DNA from: Bacillota bacterium
Lineage (GTDB): Bacteria; Bacillota; UBA5301
Length of the DNA stretch: 34,544 nt
Reading direction: 5' to 3'
NCBI GenBank assembly: GCA_012735535.1
Contig: JAAYHC010000047.1
Location: forward strand, 1-34,544
Position numbers and translations under genes: made by a program
The notes under the pieces: generated by a model
What the model was told of the DNA's origin: nothing
What the model saw: only the letters and a program-made list of their open reading frames with translations
The model's database searches: none
Part shown: piece by piece, positions 1 to 9,308 of the stretch
Position numbering within the stretch: position 1 is the first letter of the stretch
Layout: each line of letters opens with the position of its first letter

Positions 1-73
1 TAAAGACGACGTGATTCTTTCTGGTTCAAGTAAACATCACCTTTCATGCTGGGATAATTCTACAGATGAAAGG

Positions 74-120
74 GGGTGACATTTTCTCAGTCCCCTTATA
101 GGGTGACATTATCACAGTCC
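74..120. repeat. Two 20-bp direct repeats, possible insertion-sequence end
   Basis: Bases 74-93 (GGGTGACATTTTCTCAGTCC) and 101-120 (GGGTGACATTATCACAGTCC) match at 18 of 20 positions, with start-to-start spacing of 27. Closely spaced repeated blocks like these occur at the ends of some transposons, where they bind transposase. No transposase gene is visible, so bases 1-120 may be only the outer edge of an element lying to the left of the window. Bases 1-73 hold no gene I can support. The repeats are seen directly; the mobile-element reading is inference. Confidence 0.35.
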
Positions 121-143
121 AATAACAGAATGTGCAAATAGTG

Positions 144-172
144 TTGACACAACTATAGGTGCAAGCTAAAAT
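144..172 (+). promoter_or_regulatory. Promoter of the metNIQ operon
   Basis: A perfect -35 TTGACA (144-149), a 17-base spacer and a -10 TAAAAT (167-172) lie about 45 bases upstream of the SAM riboswitch. Transcription would start near base 179, giving a leader of roughly 200 bases before metN. The spacing and consensus fit a housekeeping sigma-A promoter. Confidence 0.7.
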
Positions 173-217
173 ATAAGCTAACATTATCAAATTTAATAGA
201 TCTAACCAATTAAACAA

Positions 218-319
218 CCTAATCAAGAGAGGTGGAGGGACTGGCCCTATGAAACCCGGCAACCGCCAGCAATGGAAATGGTGCCAATTCCTGCAGGACT
301 TTGATCCTGAGAGATAAGG
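218..319 (+). ncRNA. SAM-I riboswitch (S-box leader)
   Basis: The conserved S-box core is directly readable: AAGAGAGGTGGAGGGACTGG, then the CCCTATGAAACCCGGCAACC block, the GGTGCCAATTCC block, and a closing GATAAGG. Helix P1 pairs 218-224 with 313-319 with one mismatch. The family binds S-adenosylmethionine and shuts off transcription when SAM is plentiful. The 3' side of P1 plus following bases (313-322, GATAAGGGAG) can instead pair with 348-357 (CTCCGTTATC) as an antiterminator, which would break the terminator at 344-369. The downstream metNIQ genes fit this control exactly. Confidence 0.95.
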
Positions 320-343
320 GAGAGTGACGAGTTGTGTACTTAG

Positions 344-369
344 AGCCCTCCGTTATCGAGGGCTTTTTT
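344..369 (+). terminator. Riboswitch-controlled intrinsic terminator
   Basis: AGCCCTC (344-350) pairs perfectly with GAGGGCT (358-364) across a 7-base loop, followed by an uninterrupted T run to base 369. It is the OFF element of the SAM riboswitch and lies directly before metN. Confidence 0.92.
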
Positions 370-385
370 AGTGGGAGTGAAGAGA

Positions 386-1432
386 TTGATTAGAATCGAA
401 AATCTCAGCAAAACTTTTGGTAACCGTGACAATGGAGTAGTGGCTCTGGATAATGTCAGCTTGACGATCGAAAAGGGGCAGATTTTTGGCATTATCGGGC
501 TAAGCGGTGCCGGCAAAAGCACCTTGATTCGCTGCATTAATATGCTGGAGAAACCCGACCAAGGGCGGATTTTCATCGGCTCGAAAGAGATCACGGCGCT
601 CTCCGGCAAACAGCTTCGCCGCGAACGCAGCAAAATCGGGATGATCTTTCAACACTTTAATCTGTTGTCATCCCGAACCGTGGCGGATAATGTCGCTTTT
701 CCATTGGAAATCGCCGGTGTTCCCCGGACCGAAGCCAAAAAGCGTGTGGCCGAACTCCTGAGATTGGTAGGAATTGAGGATAAAGCCAACGCTTATCCCA
801 GCCAGCTTTCGGGTGGCCAAAAACAGCGAGTCGGTATCGCGCGAGCTTTGGCCAATAATCCGGAGGTGCTGCTTTGCGACGAGGCCACCTCAGCCCTCGA
901 CCCGCAAACAACGAAAACGATCTTAGCTTTATTGCAGGATATTAACCGGCGATTAGGGCTGACGATCGTCTTGATCACCCATGAAATGAACGTGGTCAAG
1001 GAGATCTGCGACTCGGTAGCGATTATTGATAACGGCCGGATCGTTGAAAAAGGCACCGTCTTGGAGGTCTTCGCCCATCCGCAGACCGAGGCGGCGCGAC
1101 GCTTCATCAAGGGCGTAATTCAAATCGACTTGCCCGAGGAGATTAAGAACCGCAGCCTGATTACCTTTGAGCCCAGTGAAAAAGTCATGCTGGTCAGACT
1201 TTCCTTTATCGGAGAATCGGCCGGTGAACCCGTCGTCTCGGCCCTGGTGCGCAAATTCGACGTCGATGCCAATATCCTGGCGGGTAATATCGACCATATT
1301 AAAGAGGTGCCCTTCGGCACTCTCGTCTTGGAACTGCGCGCCAAAAACGGAGGCCTGGATGCTGCTTTAACCTACTTGAGAGAACGCGGTATAGAAATTG
1401 AGGTGTTAAAAGATGAGTCAACCCCGGCTTAA
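386..1432 (+). CDS. metN: Methionine ABC transporter ATP-binding protein MetN
   Basis: This is the ATPase of the MetNIQ methionine importer, acting on the inner face of the membrane. Walker A (GLSGAGKST), the signature LSGGQKQR, Walker B ([11 protein letters not shown]) and the H-loop (ITHE) are all present. A C-terminal NIL domain (about residues 260-345) is the methionine-sensing domain of the family. The ORF track opens at GTG 371, directly on the terminator's T run. I prefer TTG 386, eight bases after GGGAG (373-377), because it gives the typical start [15 protein letters not shown] 377 is a further option. The gene overlaps metI by 20 bases. Control is by the SAM-I riboswitch upstream. 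Confidence 0.93.
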   Translation: MIRIENLSKTFGNRDNGVVALDNVSLTIEKGQIFGIIGLSGAGKSTLIRCINMLEKPDQGRIFIGSKEITALSGKQLRRERSKIGMIFQHFNLLSSRTVADNVAFPLEIAGVPRTEAKKRVAELLRLVGIEDKANAYPSQLSGGQKQRVGIARALANNPEVLLCDEATSALDPQTTKTILALLQDINRRLGLTIVLITHEMNVVKEICDSVAIIDNGRIVEKGTVLEVFAHPQTEAARRFIKGVIQIDLPEEIKNRSLITFEPSEKVMLVRLSFIGESAGEPVVSALVRKFDVDANILAGNIDHIKEVPFGTLVLELRAKNGGLDAALTYLRERGIEIEVLKDESTPA

Positions 1433-2201
1433 CGGTAAAGTGAATTCTCTGCAGCGGTTTCTACCCGGAATTCTTGGCGTGGTAGCCTTGACGGCCTTTT
1501 ATTGGCTGGGCACGCAAGTCGAGTTGCCCGGGATTCTGGCCAACCTCACCGCTCCGATGCTCTGGCGAATGTTGATGGCTTCATTCTGGGAGACCCTATT
1601 GATGGTGGGAGTTTCTGTAGCTCTGGCCTTGGTCGGAGGATTGCCGCTCGGGGTCCTCTTGGTGACTACCTCGCCGGGCAATATTACGCCAAATATGGCG
1701 GTATACAAGGTGTTAAGCACGGTAGTCAATATCGGCCGTTCGATCCCGTTTATCATTTTGATGGTGGCGATTATCCCGTTTACCAGGATGATCGTGGGCA
1801 CCTCAATTGGCACCACCGCAGCTATCGTGCCGCTGACCGTTGCCGCGATTCCTTTTGTGGCCAGAATTGTCGAGTCCGCTTTGCGTGATGTGGACCGCGG
1901 AGTTGTCGAAGCAGCCCAAGCCATGGGAGCTTCTCCCTGGCAGATTATCAGTAAAGTGCTGTTGCCGGAGGCCTTGCCGACTCTAGTCCTAGGCGTCACC
2001 ATCACTGCAGTTAATCTGATTGGCTACTCGGCGATGGCGGGAGCCATTGGGGGCGGCGGCCTCGGAGACTTGGCGATCCGCTACGGATATCAGCGGTTCC
2101 GTGGCGATGTGATGCTGATGACCGTAATCGTATTGATTCTGTTGGTCGAGATCGTCCAGGCAGTGGGCGATTGGGCGGCCGAGAGTCTCAATAAAAAATA
2201 A
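1413..2201 (+). CDS. metI: Methionine ABC transporter permease MetI
   Basis: This is the membrane channel subunit of the methionine importer. The permease contact loop with the ATPase is visible as [14 protein letters not shown], followed by the usual LLPEALP. At 262 residues it is longer than the roughly 220 usual for MetI. The extra length is N-terminal and contains an added hydrophobic stretch (about residues 15-33, [18 protein letters not shown]) before the normal five-helix core. The gene starts inside the end of metN with an SD-like GAGGTG nearby, so translation is probably coupled. It is clearly a member of the MetNIQ operon. Confidence 0.93.
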   Translation: MSQPRLNGKVNSLQRFLPGILGVVALTAFYWLGTQVELPGILANLTAPMLWRMLMASFWETLLMVGVSVALALVGGLPLGVLLVTTSPGNITPNMAVYKVLSTVVNIGRSIPFIILMVAIIPFTRMIVGTSIGTTAAIVPLTVAAIPFVARIVESALRDVDRGVVEAAQAMGASPWQIISKVLLPEALPTLVLGVTITAVNLIGYSAMAGAIGGGGLGDLAIRYGYQRFRGDVMLMTVIVLILLVEIVQAVGDWAAESLNKK

Positions 2202-2227
2202 TTGATCAAGAGATGGAGGAATGAGTA

Positions 2228-3028
2228 ATGAGTAGGAGAGTATTGAGTGTCATCCTCGTAGTCACCTTGGCAGCAGTCTTCTGTGTAGCATTTCAGGTCA
2301 GTAGTTTGGCAGCGACGGTGTTGAAGGTCGGCGCTACCCCCGTGCCGCATGCGGAGGTTTTACGTGTTGTCCAACCGCTCTTGGCTAAGCAGGGGATCGA
2401 ACTACGGATCATCGAGTTCACCGACTATGTCCAACCTAACTTGGCTTTGGCTTCTGGTGATTTAGATGCAAACTATTTCCAACACATTCCGTATCTGGAG
2501 CAGTTTTCGGCTGATCACCGCTTGAATCTGACATATACGGCCAAAGTACATATCGAGCCGATGGCGGTATTTTCAGCGAAACACAAGAATCTGGCTGACC
2601 TGAAACGAGGCGCCCAGATCGCCATTCCGAATGATCCGACCAATGGTGGCCGCGCCTTGCTGTTGCTGGAGAGCGCCGGTCTGATCAAGTTAGCATCCGG
2701 GGTCGGCTTAACCGCAACCCCCTTTGACATCGTGTCCAACCCGCTCAACCTGCGGATAGTCGAGCTTGAGGCGGCGCAACTGCCCCGCTCGTTGTCGGAT
2801 GTCGATGCAGCTGTGATTAACGGTAACTATGCCCTCGAGGCAGGCCTGTCGGTCTTAAGAGATGCGCTGTTCATCGAGACTGCCGATTCTCCGTATGTGA
2901 ACGTTTTGGCAGTGCGCAAGGGCGATACCAACCCGGCCCTGGACAAACTGGCCGAGGTTCTGGCCAGCCAAGAGGTTAAGGACTTTATTCTCAAGACCTA
3001 TAACGGTGCTGTCGTGCCGGCCTTCTAG
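2228..3028 (+). CDS. metQ: Methionine-binding protein MetQ (NlpA family), apparently not a lipoprotein
   Basis: This is the extracytoplasmic substrate-binding subunit of the methionine importer. Family sequence is visible at VLKVGATPVPHAEVL, LDANYFQHIPYL and IAIPNDPTNGGRAL. The start ATG 2228 follows GGAGG. Residues 1-29 form a signal peptide with a basic N-end, a hydrophobic core and a signal-peptidase-I-like SSLAA cleavage region. The only cysteine in it sits in AVFC, and phenylalanine at -1 does not make a lipobox. Gram-positive MetQ proteins are normally lipid-anchored, so a soluble form is unusual. It ends the operon 23 bases before a strong terminator. Confidence 0.92.
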   Translation: MSRRVLSVILVVTLAAVFCVAFQVSSLAATVLKVGATPVPHAEVLRVVQPLLAKQGIELRIIEFTDYVQPNLALASGDLDANYFQHIPYLEQFSADHRLNLTYTAKVHIEPMAVFSAKHKNLADLKRGAQIAIPNDPTNGGRALLLLESAGLIKLASGVGLTATPFDIVSNPLNLRIVELEAAQLPRSLSDVDAAVINGNYALEAGLSVLRDALFIETADSPYVNVLAVRKGDTNPALDKLAEVLASQEVKDFILKTYNGAVVPAF

Positions 3029-3050
3029 AGCAGCCTGACCCAGATGGGAG

Positions 3051-3078
3051 AGCCCACCGTGTGAGCGGTGGGCTTTTT
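3051..3078 (+). terminator. Intrinsic terminator after metQ
   Basis: AGCCCACCG (3051-3059) pairs perfectly with CGGTGGGCT (3066-3074) over a 6-base loop, followed by a T run to 3078. It ends the metNIQ transcript and separates it from the opposing hemerythrin gene. Confidence 0.93.
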
Positions 3079-3080
3079 GC

Positions 3081-3488
3081 TTAGCCGAGCAGTGGGTAGA
3101 GTTCTTTGCTTTCTCGCCGGATCCGCTTTTCCAGCTGCGTCAATAAGTCATGGGTTTGGCGACGAAAGGACGGGAAAGAATTCCGGATTTGGGCTGCGGT
3201 TTGATAATCGGCGCGATACGTGGTAAAGGCGTCGACTAGGCCGCCTTGTTCGGTGAGAAACTTGGTGGCGGTCGCTTTGACCAGCGGATCGGCGGCTGAG
3301 AGCAGTGTGGGGTAGAGGCCGTTATCTTCTGCGGCCAAATGGATCAGAAGTTTGCCGGAAAAGATGTTCAGCGTGGAAACGAGTTTGGCCCAATCGACAT
3401 CGGCGTCCTCGATCAGTTGGCGGATTTTCGCGGACATCTCCAGCAACTCGGCATGTTGTCTGTTTAGATTTTTCAACAGCATGGACAT
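3081..3488 (-). CDS. Hemerythrin-like (HHE domain) protein
   Basis: This is a 135-residue all-helical protein with the layout of the hemerythrin/HHE cation-binding family. Candidate iron ligands are in RQHAELLEM (about residue 12), LLIHLAAEDNGLYP (about 48-60) and RQTHDLL (about 112), with a final ELYPLL. Such proteins bind a di-iron centre and act in oxygen or nitric-oxide handling or iron-cluster repair. The exact role here is unknown. ATG 3488 and ATG 3482 are both possible starts after GAGGTGAGGG. It is transcribed toward metQ, and a strong palindrome lies just upstream at 3506-3532. It could be cotranscribed with the upstream tRNA-Arg. Confidence 0.75.
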   Translation of the reverse strand: MSMLLKNLNRQHAELLEMSAKIRQLIEDADVDWAKLVSTLNIFSGKLLIHLAAEDNGLYPTLLSAADPLVKATATKFLTEQGGLVDAFTTYRADYQTAAQIRNSFPSFRRQTHDLLTQLEKRIRRESKELYPLLG

Positions 3489-3505
3489 CTTGCACCCTCA
3501 CCTCA

Positions 3506-3532
3506 TTTATAACTGAGTTACTTAGTTATAAA
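3506..3532. promoter_or_regulatory. Palindromic operator-like site before the hemerythrin gene
   Basis: TTTATAACTGAG (3506-3517) and CTTAGTTATAAA (3521-3532) are inverted copies with 11 of 12 positions matching, around a TTA centre. Inside it lies a smaller palindrome, TAACTGAGTTA. It sits 18-44 bases upstream of the hemerythrin start, where a repressor would overlap the promoter or early leader. It is too AT-rich and has no T tail to be a terminator. The regulator is unknown. Confidence 0.5.
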
Positions 3533-3617
3533 TTACCGGAAAAGTCTTCATTTCCCTGCCGGGTTGGCGAAATTTACATGTCGTCAAGGGGGAGTAAGCG
3601 AAAAGTTACAAAAAGAA

Positions 3618-3692
<75 letters not shown>

Positions 3693-3739
3693 ACTAAACA
3701 TGAACATCTTTTAGGCTGATAATGCTTGAAGCAAAATAT

Positions 3740-3768
3740 ACATTATCACGTTTACGGCCACTTGTCAA
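3740..3768 (-). promoter_or_regulatory. Promoter of tRNA-Arg
   Basis: On the minus strand: TTGACA (3768-3763), a 17-base spacer ending in TGA, then TAATGT (3745-3740). The TGN just before the -10 is an extended -10 motif. The start would be about 40 bases before the tRNA. The same TGN-TAATGT arrangement recurs at the tRNA cluster promoter at 32708. Confidence 0.65.
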
Positions 3769-3835
3769 CAACCGCGAAAAGGAGTACGCCGATTGGGCAG
3801 CGAACTTCTAAGCATTCCCGCGCTGGAGGAGAAAC

Positions 3836-6483
<2,648 letters not shown>

Positions 6484-6532
6484 TCCGTGGTAGCAGGGAT
6501 AACTGACAATACACGCGAATATCTTAAGTGTA

Positions 6533-6551
6533 GGCCGGGGTGACCCCGGCC
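6533..6551 (+). terminator. GC-rich hairpin after guaB, possible weak terminator
   Basis: GGCCGGGG (6533-6540) and CCCCGGCC (6544-6551) form a perfect 8-bp stem with a 3-base loop. The tail GCCATTTTAA has only four Ts, so it may be a pause, attenuator or partial terminator rather than a full stop before the next gene. Confidence 0.5.
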
Positions 6552-6574
6552 GCCATTTTAAGGATGATGCGCCA

Positions 6575-7339
6575 TTGCCGGAATTTCTACTATTACCCGC
6601 AAAAACACGCAGTTGGCGGTTGCTGGATGTCTTTGTCATCCTGGTTCTCGCCATGCTCATCATTCCCCTGATTTGCGTCTGGGCGGTCAAGATCGGCTAT
6701 CAGATTAGAGGCATTGAGGTTACTTTAGAACAACTCCAAGAGACGACCCTGTTGCCGGCGCTTTTCCTGCAGGAGCTGGCTTTGCTGTGGTTGACGGTGG
6801 CCTCCGTCAGGCGCGGGTATGGCCGACCGCTAGCGGCCATCGGTATTAACCGGGTGCCGCCGGTAAGGACAATTTTCTCCGGCTTACTGTGGGGTGCAGC
6901 CCTTTTTTGGGCTCAGGTGATGGCCGAACAGATCTCCTTTCTCTTCTTTTCCGTTTTTCTTGGGCAGGAAGAGCTCACCAAAGTCCTAACCGAAGAAACG
7001 CAACAAATAACCAGCTTGTTTGGGCTTGGGCGCGACCCCCTTTCGCTGGTCCTGTTAATCCTATTGTTTGTTGTGCTGGTTCCCTTGGCGGAAGAGGTCT
7101 TTTTCCGCGGTTTTGCCTTTCAAGTCTTTAAGGAGCGTTACGGTGGTCGAGGGGCCGTTTTTGCCACCGCCTTGTTATTCACCTTGATGCACGGCTACGT
7201 TGTGGAGTTCCTACCTATTTTTGCGGTCGGCATTGGTCTCGGGTATATCACTAAGCACTTCCAATCAATCTGGCCCGGTGTGATTGGACACGCACTAATT
7301 AATCTGATCTCAGTTGTAACAGGCGTTTTCTTTCAGTAA
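6575..7339 (+). CDS. CPBP family intramembrane metalloprotease
   Basis: This is a multi-pass membrane protein with the glutamate/histidine motifs of the CPBP (CAAX/Abi) protease family: EEVFFRGF near residue 175, FTLMH near 207 and HALIN near 240. Family members include prenyl-protein proteases and proteins linked to bacteriocin immunity; the substrate here is unknown. The only suitable start in frame is TTG 6575, about 11 bases after AAGGA. The two ATGs just upstream are out of frame. It is followed 16 bases later by a MATE exporter, so the two are probably cotranscribed. Confidence 0.85.
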   Translation: MPEFLLLPAKTRSWRLLDVFVILVLAMLIIPLICVWAVKIGYQIRGIEVTLEQLQETTLLPALFLQELALLWLTVASVRRGYGRPLAAIGINRVPPVRTIFSGLLWGAALFWAQVMAEQISFLFFSVFLGQEELTKVLTEETQQITSLFGLGRDPLSLVLLILLFVVLVPLAEEVFFRGFAFQVFKERYGGRGAVFATALLFTLMHGYVVEFLPIFAVGIGLGYITKHFQSIWPGVIGHALINLISVVTGVFFQ

Positions 7340-7355
7340 GAGGAGCTGTTAACAG

Positions 7356-8762
7356 ATGACTGACAAAACAATGAGTTGTGAGCCGCATGCTCCGGTGGAT
7401 GCTTCACCACAGGTGAAGGCTGAGGTACGCCGGAGTGTTTTGCTTTTAGCTTGGCCGGCAGTGATCGAGATGTTGTTGCAGATGAGCGTAGGCATTGCCG
7501 ACATGGTCATGGTCGGCAGACTCGGAGCTGCAGCCCTAGCTTCGGTCGAGATCACCAACCGCTTGATCAACTTGGCCATCGCCATCTTTGCCGCGATTAG
7601 TACCGGAGCTACCGCACTCGTGGCCCGGCATATCGGTGCCGATGAACCGGGCGAAGCCAATCTCATTGCCAGGCAATCACTCGTCCTGGTGGCCATTTTG
7701 GGGGTATTAGTCGGCCTTGGTGGGGTCTTATGGGCTGAGCCTTTGACCGAGTTCATGCTCATCTTTGGTGAACAGTCTGATCCGGAAGTCGTGGTTTTGG
7801 GCGGTAAGTATCTCGAAATTGTGGCCTATTCAATGCCGCTATCAATGATCCTGCTGGTGGTCAACGGTATATTACGCGGCGCCGGCGACACCAAAACCCC
7901 GATGTGGGTGACCGGTTTGGTCAATATTCTTAACATCTTTGGCAACTATCTATTAATTTTCGGCAAATTTGGTTTCCCCGCTCTGGGTGTGGCCGGTGCA
8001 GCGTGGGCAACTGCCATATCGCGCGCGGTAGGCGGCATTATAGTGCTGGTGATACTGTTTCGAGGCCATAATCCGCGGCTCCGTCTGTCCATTAAGGATC
8101 GCTATTACCCTGATTGGCCGGTGATTAGAAGGGTGATGCGGATCGGCGTGCCGGCTGCGGTGGAGCAGTTCGTGCTCAGGGCGGGACAGTTATTATATGG
8201 CATGATTGTTGCCGGTATGGGCACGACCGTACTTGCCGCCCACGCTATTGCCCTCACGGCGGAGTCACTTTCATTTATGCCCGGCTCCGGTTTTGGTTTG
8301 GCCGCGATGACTCTGGTCGGACAGAATCTGGGGGCCGAAGAACCAAAACGCGCAGAGATCTCCGTTGCCGAAGCCGGCAAGACAGCGATGTACAGTATGG
8401 GCATTATGGGAATCATCTTCTTTCTCTGGGCAGAGCCGATCATCAAGTTGTTTACCGCCGATCCTGCGGTGATTCCTTTAGCCAGCTTGGCGTTACGCAT
8501 TGTTGCGATCAGCCAACCGGCCCTGGCTTGGACGATGGTGATCTCCGGCGGATTGCGCGGGGCCGGTGATACCAAGTATGTTATGTACATTATGGCCGCC
8601 GGCATATGGGGGTTGCGGGTACCGTTGGCCTATTTCCTCGGGAGCACCCTCGGGTTGGGTTTGGCTGGTGCTTGGTACGCGATGATTGTCGATTTGTTCA
8701 TCCGAACGATCCTGTTTGGCTTCAGGTTCCGCCACGGCGGGTGGAAACAGTTGGCGGTCTAA
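7356..8762 (+). CDS. MATE family efflux transporter
   Basis: A 468-residue membrane protein with the two-fold repeat of the multidrug and toxin extrusion family. The first half has WPAVIEMLLQMSVGIADMVMVGRLG and ILRGAGDTKTPM; the second half repeats this with GVPAAVEQFVLRAGQ and LRGAGDTKYVM. About twelve transmembrane helices are expected. MATE proteins export drugs or metabolites using a Na+ or H+ gradient. The substrate cannot be told from sequence. ATG 7356 follows GAGGAG. It is likely in one transcript with the CPBP gene. Confidence 0.93.
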   Translation: MTDKTMSCEPHAPVDASPQVKAEVRRSVLLLAWPAVIEMLLQMSVGIADMVMVGRLGAAALASVEITNRLINLAIAIFAAISTGATALVARHIGADEPGEANLIARQSLVLVAILGVLVGLGGVLWAEPLTEFMLIFGEQSDPEVVVLGGKYLEIVAYSMPLSMILLVVNGILRGAGDTKTPMWVTGLVNILNIFGNYLLIFGKFGFPALGVAGAAWATAISRAVGGIIVLVILFRGHNPRLRLSIKDRYYPDWPVIRRVMRIGVPAAVEQFVLRAGQLLYGMIVAGMGTTVLAAHAIALTAESLSFMPGSGFGLAAMTLVGQNLGAEEPKRAEISVAEAGKTAMYSMGIMGIIFFLWAEPIIKLFTADPAVIPLASLALRIVAISQPALAWTMVISGGLRGAGDTKYVMYIMAAGIWGLRVPLAYFLGSTLGLGLAGAWYAMIVDLFIRTILFGFRFRHGGWKQLAV

Positions 8763-8814
8763 CGGCAGGATTTCGCTGGTGCTTGCCGAAAAATGTCAGG
8801 AGAGATAGGAATTT

Positions 8815-9288
8815 GTGACGGAAGGGGACAAGCCAATGCAAAGCGTCCAAATCGTGGTATTTAGGGTTGGCGGGCTTGAGTATGCTGTTGGTATCGAACA
8901 GGTACAGGAAATAATCGACCGCGCCGAGATAACCAGAGTCCCCCATGCTCCCGATTTTATATTAGGGGTTTTTAATTTACGCGGTAAAATCATCCCGGCG
9001 ATCGACCTGATGCGACGACTAGGACTCGGTTCAACCAGTCAGGACGCGCAAATTATTGTCGAAGTGGCTACCGATGACCATACAATCGGCATCCTAGCCG
9101 ACTATGTTACAGAGACCACCGAGGTCCCAGCCGAGGATATCGAGCCGCCTTCGGTGATGATCGGTGATACTAGCCAGAAATATATTAAAGGTATCGTCAA
9201 GATCGATGATCGGCTGATCAGCCTCTTGGACTTGGAGGCTCTATTAAACATTGACGAAACCACCGCTAGCGAAAGGCAGGTGAGATAG
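8815..9288 (+). CDS. cheW: Chemotaxis coupling protein CheW
   Basis: CheW links chemoreceptors to the kinase CheA at the membrane. The single CheW domain is complete: VVFRVGGLEYAVGIEQVQEI, the conserved FILGVFNLRGKIIPAIDL block and the ending LISLLDLEALL. GTG 8815 (track) has AGGAG 11 bases upstream. ATG 8836 has AAGGGG eight bases upstream and gives the more typical compact start MQSVQIVVFRV, so either is possible. It is followed by cheA and cheB. No receptor, CheY, CheR, CheC or CheD gene lies in the window. Confidence 0.94.
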   Translation: MTEGDKPMQSVQIVVFRVGGLEYAVGIEQVQEIIDRAEITRVPHAPDFILGVFNLRGKIIPAIDLMRRLGLGSTSQDAQIIVEVATDDHTIGILADYVTETTEVPAEDIEPPSVMIGDTSQKYIKGIVKIDDRLISLLDLEALLNIDETTASERQVR

Positions 9289-9308
9289 CACCGCCGGTGC
9301 TATGGCAT
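9278..9308 (+). promoter_or_regulatory. cheA ribosome site with SD and start separated by a hairpin
   Basis: The only good SD before cheA, AGGTGAG (9278-9284), is 24 bases from ATG 9309, too far for normal use. Between them TAGCACC (9286-9292) and GGTGCTA (9296-9302) form a perfect 7-bp stem with a 3-base loop. Folding it away leaves 1+6 = 7 bases between SD and ATG, which is ideal. The cheW stop codon (TAG 9286-9288) lies in the stem, so ribosomes ending cheW would open it. Confidence 0.6.

Noticed and set aside
44-262. Minus-strand 72-residue ORF at the left edge
   Set aside because: It overlaps the metN promoter, SAM riboswitch and repeats, has no SD and resembles no family.
1499-2005. 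168-residue minus-strand ORF over metI
   Set aside because: It is the Thr/Ile-rich mirror of a hydrophobic membrane gene.
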